Source: Bacillota bacterium (GTDB lineage Bacteria > Bacillota > Sulfobacillia > JAJYWN01). Taken from it: DNA of 64,000 nucleotides. The DNA is taken from assembly GCA_021791495.1 (NCBI GenBank), contig JAJYWN010000010.1, forward strand, positions 25,448-89,447. Reading direction: 5' to 3'. The position numbers and the translations under genes were made by a program. Of this stretch, positions 16,951 to 24,643 are shown piece by piece; position 1 is the stretch's first letter, and the number at the start of each line of letters is the position of its first letter. The notes beneath the pieces were generated by a model. It saw only the letters and a program-made list of their open reading frames with translations. It did not search any database and was not told where the DNA came from.

Positions 16951-17015
16951 CCCGTCGCCGGCGCGCTCCAGCCTGGTATAATGGGCTTGGACGAAAAAGA
17001 CAAGCCGGCGACGGG
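16951..17015. repeat. 12-bp perfect inverted repeat flanking the regulator promoter
   Basis: CCCGTCGCCGGC (16951-16962) and its exact reverse complement (17004-17015) enclose a 41-base segment holding the extended -10 of the regulator gene. A second 6-bp repeat, GGCTTG (16984-16989) and CAAGCC (17001-17006), overlaps the right arm, so two structures would compete. Confidence 0.7.
16974..16982 (+). promoter_or_regulatory. Extended -10 promoter of the FNR-like regulator
   Basis: TGGTATAAT: a perfect TATAAT preceded by the TG of an extended -10, with no good -35. It predicts a start site near 16989 and a leader of about 100 bases. Confidence 0.65.
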
Positions 17016-17089
17016 CTCGCCCCTCAGTTTCCCACCGGCGCACGCTGGTGGCCGTCTCGGGGTGACCCGCCCGCCCTGGGGGGAAACCT

Positions 17090-17815
17090 TTGGAGACACC
17101 ATCGGCCACACTCTGTCAGCGCTGCGGCCGCCACTGCCTGGGGACCATCTCCATGTTCGCGGCTCTGCCGGACGCAGACCTGGAAGCCTTGGAAGGCTTG
17201 GTCGCCCACCGGCGATACCACAAGGGGGACGATATCGTCCGCGAAGGCGACCCGGCCGACGCTCTGCATATCATCCACGGTGGGGAAGTCAAACTCTACC
17301 GGCTGCGCCCCGACGGTGGTGAGCAGGTCCTCCGCATCCTGGGCGAGGGAGATTTCTTCGGTGAACTGGCCCTCTTGTCCGGCGCCCGGGCCCCCTCCAC
17401 CGCCACCGTGGTCAGTCCCAGCCTGGTGTGCGCCGTTCACCAGCGTGACCTGCGGAGGTTCCTGTTGGAACATCCGAGGACCATGTACGTGATCTTGACT
17501 ATCCTGGTAGGCCGGTTGGCGCAGGCCGAAGACATCGTGGAGAACATCGCTTCCTTTAATAGCCGCCAGAAGGCGGCCGCCCTTCTTCTGACCCTGGCGC
17601 AGCGGCAGGGCCGGCAGACCAGGCAAGGCACGGAGATCAAGCTCTCGTTGAACCGGGCCGACCTGGCCAGCATGGTGGGACTGACCCAGGAGACACTGAG
17701 CCGCCGCATCTCGGAGTTCAAGGAGCAAGGGTGGGTTCAAACCAAGGGGTACCGCCACCTGTATTTGACAGATGAGGTGGCGCTGGCCCGGCTACTGGAC
17801 GAGGCACCGGTGTAG
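17090..17815 (+). CDS. CRP/FNR-family transcription regulator with N-terminal Cys cluster
   Basis: TTG at 17090 is preceded by GGGGGG at 6 bases. 241 residues. Residues 9-16 hold CQRCGRHC, and C114 lies in the beta-roll; E. coli FNR uses three N-terminal cysteines plus one internal one for its oxygen-labile 4Fe-4S cluster, so this looks like a genuine Fe-S FNR rather than a haem or cluster-free DNR. The cyclic-nucleotide-like domain follows (EGDPADALHIIHGGEVKLYR, GEGDFFGELALLSG), then a dimer helix and an HTH_Crp domain with MVGLTQETLSRRISEFKEQG as recognition region. It is likely to control the flanking HHE and NO reductase genes. Confidence 0.88.
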   Translation: METPSATLCQRCGRHCLGTISMFAALPDADLEALEGLVAHRRYHKGDDIVREGDPADALHIIHGGEVKLYRLRPDGGEQVLRILGEGDFFGELALLSGARAPSTATVVSPSLVCAVHQRDLRRFLLEHPRTMYVILTILVGRLAQAEDIVENIASFNSRQKAAALLLTLAQRQGRQTRQGTEIKLSLNRADLASMVGLTQETLSRRISEFKEQGWVQTKGYRHLYLTDEVALARLLDEAPV

Positions 17816-17916
17816 GCCACCCGGAAAGAGGCCGCCCGGCAGAGGCCTGTGACGCACCTGCCCCGTCCTTTCTGGAGAAGAAGCCGGCCCGTATTCTCCG
17901 AAAGGGGGATTCAAAA

Positions 17917-20226
17917 ATGCAGGTGCGTTCCGGGCTATGGAAACACGGCCTTCTGATAACGGCCCTCGTGGCCATGAGTATCTTACTGGTTGTGGGCCTG
18001 GGGAGCTTTCGCCAGGTCCCGCCCATCCCGGCCACCGTCCGCTCGGGTGACGGGGCCGTGGCCTTCACTTCCTCCGACATTCTGGCCGGTCAAGCCGTCT
18101 ATCAGCAGCACGGGTTGATGGACTTCGGATCGGTGCTGGGTGATGGGTCGTACCGCGGCCCGGACTTCACCGCCGAGACGCTGCGGACCATGGTGGAGGC
18201 CATGCGGGATTTCGAATCCCAGGCCGCTTACCACTCGCCGTACGCCCAACTCGCTCCGGACCAACAGGCCATCATCTCCGCCCGAGTGGCTGCGGAAATA
18301 AAGACAAACCGCTATGATGCTTCCGACAAGGTGCTAACTCTGACGTCCGCCCAGGCTTATGCCGCGGCGCAGGTCGAGCGGCATTGGCGCGACTTCTTTG
18401 CCGCCCAGGCCACGGACCTGGGCCTGCCGCCTGACTACGTTGCCGGTTCCAGCCACGATGTGGCTTTGGCGGCCGGTGTCGGCGCCGGCGCCGGCGCCGT
18501 CTCGGCCGGCGGCGACCAACTGACCTCCCTATCCCGGTTCTTTTTCTGGACGGCCTGGCTCTCATCCACCGACCGTCCGAACGGAAACTATTCCTACACC
18601 AATAACTGGCCTTACGAGCCTGGCGCCGGGAACAGCCCCACTCCGGCGGCGGTGGTCTGGAGCGCCGTCAGCGTAGCTCTCCTGGTCGCCATGTCCGGCC
18701 TGGTGGTCTTCCTGTTCTTCCGCCATCGCCTGCATTGGGACGCGGAGGCCGGCGCGACGGCGCCCGACCCGCTGGCCCTGCCGGTCAGTCCGTCCCAACG
18801 GGCCACGGCCAAGTTTATCGGTTTGGTCATGGCGCTCTTCCTTGCTCAGACCCTCCTGGGTGGTTACCTCTCGCACGCTTTCGTCCAACCGACCTTCTTT
18901 GGGATCGACCTCCGGGGACTGCTCCCGTTTACCGTGGCACGCACCTGGCACCTCCAGTTGGCCATCTTCTGGATCGCCACAGCCTGGGTGGCGGCGGGTC
19001 TCTACGTAGCCCCACTGGTCAGCGGCCGCGAAATCCGCGGCCAGCGCACCTTGGTGAACATCATCTTCGGCGCCCTGGTGGTTGTAGCCGTGGGTAGTCT
19101 GGGGGGCGAATGGCTGGGCGCCAAGGGCTACCTTGGTCGCCTCTGGTTCTGGCTGGGCAACCAGGGATGGGAGTACCTCGAACTCGGTCGGGTGTGGCAG
19201 GCGCTGCTCCTTGGCGGACTGGTCGTCTGGTGGATAGTCCTTTACCGCGGCATCAAGGGCGCCCTGGCCCGGGAAAGCGACCGCGGCGGGCTGACCCACC
19301 TCCTCCTCTACGCCGGCATCCTCATCCCCTTCTTCTACGGATTCGGCCTGTTCAACACACCAAGCACCAACTTGACCATCGCCGAGTACTGGCGCTGGTG
19401 GGTCATCCACATGTGGGTGGAAGGCGTATTCGAGATGTTCACCGTGGTGACCGCCGGTGTCATGCTCACGACCATGGGTCTCGTCACCCAGAAGTCGGCG
19501 CTCCGGGCCGCTTACTTCCAGCTCATCCTGGTGGCGGCCAGCGGCATCATCGGCACGGCGCATCACTACTACTTCGTCGGCCTGCCCGAGATCTGGCTGG
19601 CCCTGGGATCAGCCTTCTCAGCGCTGGAAGTCATTCCGCTGACACTGATGGGCATTGACGCCTATGAACACTACCGCCTGATCAAGGCCCAAGAGAGAGA
19701 CGGCCGCGTCTTCCCGTACACCACCGTCTTCTACTTCTTGATGGCCACCGCGGTCTGGAACCTGGTGGGAGCGGGTGGCTTGGGCTTTCTGATTAACCTC
19801 CCGGTGGTTAACTACTTCACCCACGGGTCGTTCTTGACCGCGACTCACGGGCACGCGGCCCTGGCCGGAGTGTACGGCAACCTGGCGCTGGCTCTCGGCC
19901 TGTTCACCCTTAGAGGTCTAGCCGCAAGGGACGGGTGGTCCGAAAGAGCTGCCCGCCTCGGTTTCTGGGGAGTGAACCTGTCTCTAATGGGTATGGTCGT
20001 CCTCACCCTGCTGCCGGTGGGGTTGGGTCAAATGGCGGCGGCTTTGGGCGGCGGTTTCGCGGCGGCGCGCAGCCAGGCCTTCTACAGCACCGGTTGGGTA
20101 CGGGGCCTGCTCATCCTGCGCAGCGTACCGGACTCGGCCTTCATCGGCGTCGGCGTAGTGCCTCTGCTCTACGTGGCCATCCGGGCGAACCTGAAGTCAC
20201 GTCGGGCCAACATGCTGCCGGAGTAA
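17917..20226 (+). CDS. norZ: Quinol-dependent nitric oxide reductase (single-subunit qNOR)
   Basis: ATG at 17917 follows GGGGG. 769 residues, the length of qNOR, a fusion of a NorC-like N-terminal region (one helix and a large exported domain, about residues 1-250, lacking a haem c CxxCH) with a NorB-like 12-helix core. Ligand regions of the haem b/b3-FeB centre are seen: RTWHLQLAIFW, VIHMWVEGVFEMFTV, GTAHHYYFVGLP and THGHAALAGVYGN. It reduces two NO to N2O with quinol electrons in the cytoplasmic membrane, for NO detoxification or denitrification. No other denitrification enzyme is nearby, so detoxification is the likelier job. Confidence 0.93.
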   Translation: MQVRSGLWKHGLLITALVAMSILLVVGLGSFRQVPPIPATVRSGDGAVAFTSSDILAGQAVYQQHGLMDFGSVLGDGSYRGPDFTAETLRTMVEAMRDFESQAAYHSPYAQLAPDQQAIISARVAAEIKTNRYDASDKVLTLTSAQAYAAAQVERHWRDFFAAQATDLGLPPDYVAGSSHDVALAAGVGAGAGAVSAGGDQLTSLSRFFFWTAWLSSTDRPNGNYSYTNNWPYEPGAGNSPTPAAVVWSAVSVALLVAMSGLVVFLFFRHRLHWDAEAGATAPDPLALPVSPSQRATAKFIGLVMALFLAQTLLGGYLSHAFVQPTFFGIDLRGLLPFTVARTWHLQLAIFWIATAWVAAGLYVAPLVSGREIRGQRTLVNIIFGALVVVAVGSLGGEWLGAKGYLGRLWFWLGNQGWEYLELGRVWQALLLGGLVVWWIVLYRGIKGALARESDRGGLTHLLLYAGILIPFFYGFGLFNTPSTNLTIAEYWRWWVIHMWVEGVFEMFTVVTAGVMLTTMGLVTQKSALRAAYFQLILVAASGIIGTAHHYYFVGLPEIWLALGSAFSALEVIPLTLMGIDAYEHYRLIKAQERDGRVFPYTTVFYFLMATAVWNLVGAGGLGFLINLPVVNYFTHGSFLTATHGHAALAGVYGNLALALGLFTLRGLAARDGWSERAARLGFWGVNLSLMGMVVLTLLPVGLGQMAAALGGGFAAARSQAFYSTGWVRGLLILRSVPDSAFIGVGVVPLLYVAIRANLKSRRANMLPE

Positions 20227-20381
20227 GGTTACTGGCGCCAGCTAGGGGACACCGACAAAGAAACATCAGCCAAGAGGCAGGATGGCGGCCGCTCCGTCCA
20301 AGGGGCGGCTGCCAGTCTATTCGCCGCGGGGCCGTTGCATGTGCGGAGACCATGTCGTTTTCTTCATCGGTTTCTTTACTA

Positions 20382-20400
20382 GTTTCCATTGACTGGAAAC
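20382..20400. repeat. 7-bp inverted repeat overlapping a -35 box
   Basis: GTTTCCA and TGGAAAC flank a 5-base TTGAC spacer. The spacer forms the start of the predicted -35 of the secreted-protein promoter, so this may be an operator for an unknown regulator. Confidence 0.5.
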
Positions 20401-20417
20401 ACAAGAGGTGTTAAGCT
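20389..20417 (+). promoter_or_regulatory. Predicted promoter of the secreted-protein pair
   Basis: -35 TTGACT (20389-20394), 17 bases, -10 TAAGCT (20412-20417). The start site would be near 20424, at the first bases of the folded leader 20422-20521. Confidence 0.45.
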
Positions 20418-20421
20418 TCTC

Positions 20422-20521
20422 CACAGAGCCCCAAACCACGAGACGGTCGACGAAACTCCCCCCGGGGCGCGGTTTTCCCCTTCCTTGTTCCCTATGGTCG
20501 GCGGCTTGGTCGCCGTCTGTG
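20422..20521 (+). promoter_or_regulatory. Structured 5' leader, weak resemblance to a c-di-GMP-I riboswitch
   Basis: CACAGA (20422-20427) pairs perfectly with TCTGTG (20516-20521), closing a 100-base element. Inside it are CAAACC, a short GAGA-containing hairpin, GACGAAAC, and a 3' hairpin GGCGG-CTTGG-TCGCC. The order CAAACC/GACG-AAA/hairpin echoes the GEMM fold, but conserved GCAAA positions differ, so the class is unproven. It sits between the predicted start site and the secreted protein at 20600, where such switches often act. The rest of the 20227-20599 gap shows no gene. Confidence 0.35.
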
Positions 20522-20599
20522 TCCGACGTCATGGTTTACCTTGGTGCCGCTCCGCCCCTTTTTAGCACGCCCTGTTCGGGAGAAGGGAGGGACACTTCC

Positions 20600-21082
20600 A
20601 TGAAGCGGGTTCTCTTGACCCTTTTGTCCGCCATGCTGATCGCGGCGGGCGTGGCCCTCCAATTCGGAGGAGGGGCCACCGCCGAGGCCTCGGCCGTGAC
20701 CGTTCAGGTGAATTCCCTGGAGCAGATCACCTTGACCATGGGCAACCCCACGGTGGACTTTGGTTCCATGCAACCGGGCACCGTCGTCACGTCGGCCACC
20801 CCGGTCGTGTTCACGGTGAGCAGCAACGTGCCCTATGACGTGAGCTACTCGGCCAGCGGACTGGACGTCACACGTGGCTTTCCGCTATCCTGCCTGAAAT
20901 GGGGATTGGCCGCCGATGGTTCGGATGCCGCCCCCTTGAACCAGACGGGAGCCTTCCTGGCCAATGAACCCAAGGTTACGGCCCGTTCAATTACGCACTA
21001 CTACACTCTGGACATGCCTTGGTCCGCGTCGCCGGGCGCCTATGCGGCCAGCGTCATTTATACCGCGGTACCGCACCAGTGA
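20600..21082 (+). CDS. Secreted beta-rich surface protein, family not recognised
   Basis: ATG at 20600 follows AAGGGAGGG. 160 residues with a clear signal peptide (basic start, hydrophobic stretch, Ala-x-Ala type cleavage near ATAEASA at about 30-36). The mature part is Ser/Thr/Val rich with alternating beta strands (ITLTMGNPTVDFGSMQPGTVVTS), like WxL, spore-coat-U or pilin-type Ig-like domains, with one Cys. The next gene encodes a membrane-anchored DUF916-like protein, as in WxL surface complexes, so the pair may form a wall-associated structure. Confidence 0.65.
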   Translation: MKRVLLTLLSAMLIAAGVALQFGGGATAEASAVTVQVNSLEQITLTMGNPTVDFGSMQPGTVVTSATPVVFTVSSNVPYDVSYSASGLDVTRGFPLSCLKWGLAADGSDAAPLNQTGAFLANEPKVTARSITHYYTLDMPWSASPGAYAASVIYTAVPHQ

Positions 21083-21179
21083 GGGTGACCGGAAATCGCC
21101 TGCTATCGTCCGGGAGCCGGACGGGCCAAAAATAGACCCGTCCCGGCCCCGGCGGCAGGCTTGGTGGGGGTGTATCCTT

Positions 21180-22187
21180 GTGCGAAATCTTCCCTGGCGC
21201 AGCCGTCCGCCGTCTCGCCTGGCTTTCGTGGCTTGGGCCATCGCGACTACCATGGCGGTAGCGGCACTGTTCTTCTCCTCGACACCCGCGGCGGCTTCCG
21301 TCGCCCTAGGGGCCGCTCCGACCAGGTTCGACATCACCGTGGACCCCGGAAATACCAGCGCCCATGCCATCTGGGTCGTCAACGACGGCCAGGAGTCTTT
21401 ATCTATCAGGTCCTACGCTATGGACCGGAATCTGGGCCGCGGTGTTCAGGAATTCACCGCGCCTGGGAACAAGACCGACTCCGCCGCCGCCTGGGTGAGA
21501 CTCGACCCAGAGAGCTTCGACCTGCTTCCGGGCGGGAAACGGCAGATCAGTTGGAGAGCGGAGGTCCCTGAGGACGCCACCCCGGGGGACCACCTGGCAG
21601 TCATCTTCTTCGAGACCGCACCCGCGGCCGTACCCGGCCGCCTGGGCATCGGCGCACGGGTCGGAGCCATCGTCAACGTCAGGGTGTCGGGGACCGCTGT
21701 GGAATCGGCAAGGTTTCTGGGGGCGTCGCTCGGCTCATCGGAAGAGCCGAAGCACGCTGGCCGGGAAGGCAGCCGGGCCCACCTCTTTCCGCTAGGTCTG
21801 GCCTTTGGAAGGGAACCTCTGACCGTGACGGGGAGGTTCCAGAACACCGGGAACATCCGCATCCCTCTCACGGCGGAGGCATCGGCCAAGGGGCTCTTCG
21901 GCGGCACGGTCAAGCTGACCGGCGGCGAGTCCGGAACCCTCTATCCGGGGGAATCCGGCGACATATCTCTCCGTTGGGCTGATACCCCGCCGGTGGGAGT
22001 GCGTACCGTCCGCATCCGGTTCCAGGCGGGATCGGTGCAAGCCGACGTGGGGTTCCTGGTATTCTTCGTGCCAGAAAGAGGCATCTCGTCATTAGTCCTC
22101 ATTGCTGCCGGCCTCTGGCTGCTATCCTACGTACGAAGGTTGCGCCCGGCCTTGCCGCCGGCCGCCCGGCCGGCTCCGGAGGACTGA
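21180..22187 (+). CDS. Membrane-anchored surface protein with DUF916/Ig-like domains
   Basis: GTG at 21180 has GGGGGTG 7 bases before it. 335 residues: signal peptide to about 40, then a DUF916-like domain (FDITVDPGNTSAHAIWVVND, typical of WxL-associated proteins and of chaperone-like Ig folds), a second beta domain (LTVTGRFQNTGNIRIPLTAEA), and a C-terminal helix (SSLVLIAAGLWLLSYV) with a basic cytoplasmic end. DUF916 proteins bind WxL proteins and peptidoglycan in Gram-positive bacteria. It lies 97 bases after the secreted protein and shares its promoter region. Confidence 0.7.
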   Translation: MRNLPWRSRPPSRLAFVAWAIATTMAVAALFFSSTPAAASVALGAAPTRFDITVDPGNTSAHAIWVVNDGQESLSIRSYAMDRNLGRGVQEFTAPGNKTDSAAAWVRLDPESFDLLPGGKRQISWRAEVPEDATPGDHLAVIFFETAPAAVPGRLGIGARVGAIVNVRVSGTAVESARFLGASLGSSEEPKHAGREGSRAHLFPLGLAFGREPLTVTGRFQNTGNIRIPLTAEASAKGLFGGTVKLTGGESGTLYPGESGDISLRWADTPPVGVRTVRIRFQAGSVQADVGFLVFFVPERGISSLVLIAAGLWLLSYVRRLRPALPPAARPAPED

Positions 22188-22226
22188 CTGCCGTCAAAGG
22201 TGCCTGACCCCGGAGAGTGCCACCTG

Positions 22227-24638
22227 TCATCTTGGGGAGCCGCTTACCGATGCCAGAAGGGCCTGGAGTTCCGGATCGGTGGAGGCCGCCGGCGCAAGCC
22301 TCCGGCAGGTCTCAGTCAGGAGTGATCGGCACGCCACGGCCAGGCCGGCCAGGAAGCGGACCTCGCCGGCCTCGGCCCCGGCCAGCTCGACGGCTAGTTC
22401 CAGGTGCCGGACACTCTCCTCGGTCCATCCGTGGCGCGCCATGACAGCCGCCGCCACCCCTAGGCCGGTGGAGGTGAGAAGACCGTGCGCCTTGAGAACG
22501 TCTGTGAGCGTGGGGCCCCCGCCACTGGTCACTACCAGCGGAACAAGCCCCTCCAAGGCCCGCTCCAGGGCGCCGGGTTCGGTCGCCGCTCTCGCGAACA
22601 GGCCGATGGCTTCCTCCCGTTCCCCTTTCAATGCCGTGATAGTCGCCAAAGAGCAGAGGGCCTTGAACCCGCCCGTGCCCGCCATCACCGTGTACTTCCG
22701 CCAATCCGCGGGTCCCCGACGGATGCAGAGTCTCAGGAGTTCGGCGGCCCGTTCGGAGGCCCCGAGTTGAAAGTGGGCCATGGCCGACAGGTAGAGAAGG
22801 TCAGTGTAATCGGGGTACACTTGGACCCCCCTGTCCAGCAGATCGAGACAAGCTACAAGGTCGCCCGTGTTCAGGAGGGCCAAGCCGTAGTAGAGGAGGA
22901 AATCGGGTCGGGATGCCAGACCGTCCGGCGATTCGGCCCCGGCCTTCGCCAGAAGGACGCAGGCGTTCGCGTAATCGCCGTGGATGCACTCCTCCACCCC
23001 CATGGCGAAGTCGGCTGCGCCACCGACCGGCGATATTCTCTGCCGGATGACATCGCTCTTCCACCGGCGGCGCTGGGCCACCCTTTCCGGTCCCGCGGCG
23101 CTGTGCCAGTGGCCGATGATCACTTCCACATCGTCAACCCCGACCACATTGGCCGCGGCGGACTCCCCAGCCACGGGCAGCGGCGACTCGCCGAGGGCCT
23201 CCGAAAACCGATAAGCCCCTTTCCGGACGACGCGACAGGAAGCCGAAAAGGATGATTCCGCGGGGGAGAGACGGGCATCAAGGAAAGTCTGCACGCATAA
23301 CCGGAGGGCATCGCCCCGCGCCGACCGGAGAACGGCCGCCAACCGCTCCCGGCCGGTGTCGGAAAGCACCTCGTCGGCGTTGAGGAAGAGGACCCATTCC
23401 CCGCTGGCCTGGTCCAAGGCGAGGTTCCGGGCGGTGCCGAAGTCGCCAGGCCAAGAGAAACGGCGTACCGTGGCCCCCATCTGGTGCGCGATAGCCGGCG
23501 ACCGGTCGGTGGAACCCGTGTCGACGTAGACCAATTCGCTTCCCAGTTCAGCCCCGCTTTGCAGGCAGTTTCCCAGGAGAGCGGCCTCGTCGCGACCGAT
23601 GACGCAGACGCTGACGCTGACTGGAGGGCACTGCGCCCTCTTCAAGCTCAGGGCTTCCGCCTTTTCCAGAAGGAGCTGAGGAGCCAGTACCGGAGACGGT
23701 GTTTCCTTCGGATACTTGCCCTGGGGGTCCGTCATCTCCTGATGGCGGGCGAGGACGGCGGCGGCCTCCGTGAACCGACCACAGTCGAAGTGGCAAATCC
23801 CCTCCAGCAGTAGAAGGTCCCTGAAATCCGGGTAGACCGTACGGTAGTACGCTATCTGCTCCAGGGCGTCCCGATAGCGCTGCAGATCGATGAGCGTGGT
23901 GATCGTCCTTTTGACCAGAACCGGGGCGAAAGCCTGCCCCGGTCCGGTGAGCGGTAGCGCACGGACAAAGGAGGCCAGGGCCTTGGTCTTCTCTCCCAAT
24001 CTCAGGTATTCCACCCCGAGGTTGTAGTGGAAGAACCCGTCCCGGTCCTCCTCCGGATAGTTCTCGAGTATCCGAAGGTTCCGGCGGATCTTGGCCCTGG
24101 TGTTCTGAGTCCTGGCGTCATACCCGTAATGGAGGATGCGGGCCCCGCAGTGGCCCAGCGCCCACACCCCCCGGCCGGCCAGGACCGCCGCGGCTATCTG
24201 CTCATGGATGCGGCCGTGGAAACGGTGCTCGGGGCGGTTGCGGAAGACACGGACACTGGAGTGCACCAGCTCCGGGCCGTTTTGCGTAAGGCTCACTACC
24301 GGGAGATGGAAGGCCTCAACCCCCGGAGGCGCTGCCTCCAAGGTCCGAGGTAGTTCGGCACGGGTTGCCCCCTCCAGTTCCTCGTCGGCGTCCAGGAAGA
24401 GGATCCAGTCGCCGCTGGCCCTTTCCAGCGACGCATTGCGCGCGGCGGAGAAGTCCTCCGTCCACACGTGCTCGAACACCGAGGCACCGGCCGCCAGAGC
24501 CACTTCGACCGTGTCGTCCACCGAGCCGGTATCCACCACAATGGTTTCGTCCACCGTTCCGGCGGCGCTCGCCAGGCAGCGCCCTATGTTCTCGCCCTCG
24601 TTCCGTGCAATGACGCAGAGGCTGAGACGTGGCCTCAT
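22227..24638 (-). CDS. Two-domain GT2 glycosyltransferase with TPR repeats
   Basis: ATG at 24638 has GGAG 8 bases upstream; a GTG at 24647 overlapping the previous stop is the alternative. About 803 residues. The first GT-A domain starts LSLCVIARNEGENIGRCLASA with the DxD-like LFLDADEEL; the second, from about residue 340, starts VSVSVCVIGRDEAALLGNCL with VLFLNADEVL. TPR-like helical repeats follow each. Paired GT2-TPR proteins of the SunS type act on peptides or proteins in the cytoplasm. Two catalytic domains in one chain suggest a disaccharide or two-site modification. It is coupled to the next GT upstream. Confidence 0.8.
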   Translation of the reverse strand: MRPRLSLCVIARNEGENIGRCLASAAGTVDETIVVDTGSVDDTVEVALAAGASVFEHVWTEDFSAARNASLERASGDWILFLDADEELEGATRAELPRTLEAAPPGVEAFHLPVVSLTQNGPELVHSSVRVFRNRPEHRFHGRIHEQIAAAVLAGRGVWALGHCGARILHYGYDARTQNTRAKIRRNLRILENYPEEDRDGFFHYNLGVEYLRLGEKTKALASFVRALPLTGPGQAFAPVLVKRTITTLIDLQRYRDALEQIAYYRTVYPDFRDLLLLEGICHFDCGRFTEAAAVLARHQEMTDPQGKYPKETPSPVLAPQLLLEKAEALSLKRAQCPPVSVSVCVIGRDEAALLGNCLQSGAELGSELVYVDTGSTDRSPAIAHQMGATVRRFSWPGDFGTARNLALDQASGEWVLFLNADEVLSDTGRERLAAVLRSARGDALRLCVQTFLDARLSPAESSFSASCRVVRKGAYRFSEALGESPLPVAGESAAANVVGVDDVEVIIGHWHSAAGPERVAQRRRWKSDVIRQRISPVGGAADFAMGVEECIHGDYANACVLLAKAGAESPDGLASRPDFLLYYGLALLNTGDLVACLDLLDRGVQVYPDYTDLLYLSAMAHFQLGASERAAELLRLCIRRGPADWRKYTVMAGTGGFKALCSLATITALKGEREEAIGLFARAATEPGALERALEGLVPLVVTSGGGPTLTDVLKAHGLLTSTGLGVAAAVMARHGWTEESVRHLELAVELAGAEAGEVRFLAGLAVACRSLLTETCRRLAPAASTDPELQALLASVSGSPR

Positions 24639-24643
24639 GGTTA

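Noticed and set aside
16033..17109. Long minus-strand frame opposite the HHE gene
   Set aside because: Antisense to a protein with intact hemerythrin motifs and a strong Shine-Dalgarno; no recognisable domain.
17816..17916. FNR-like box before the NO reductase
   Set aside because: Only one half-site GTGAC near 17849; the other half is absent, so no operator is called.
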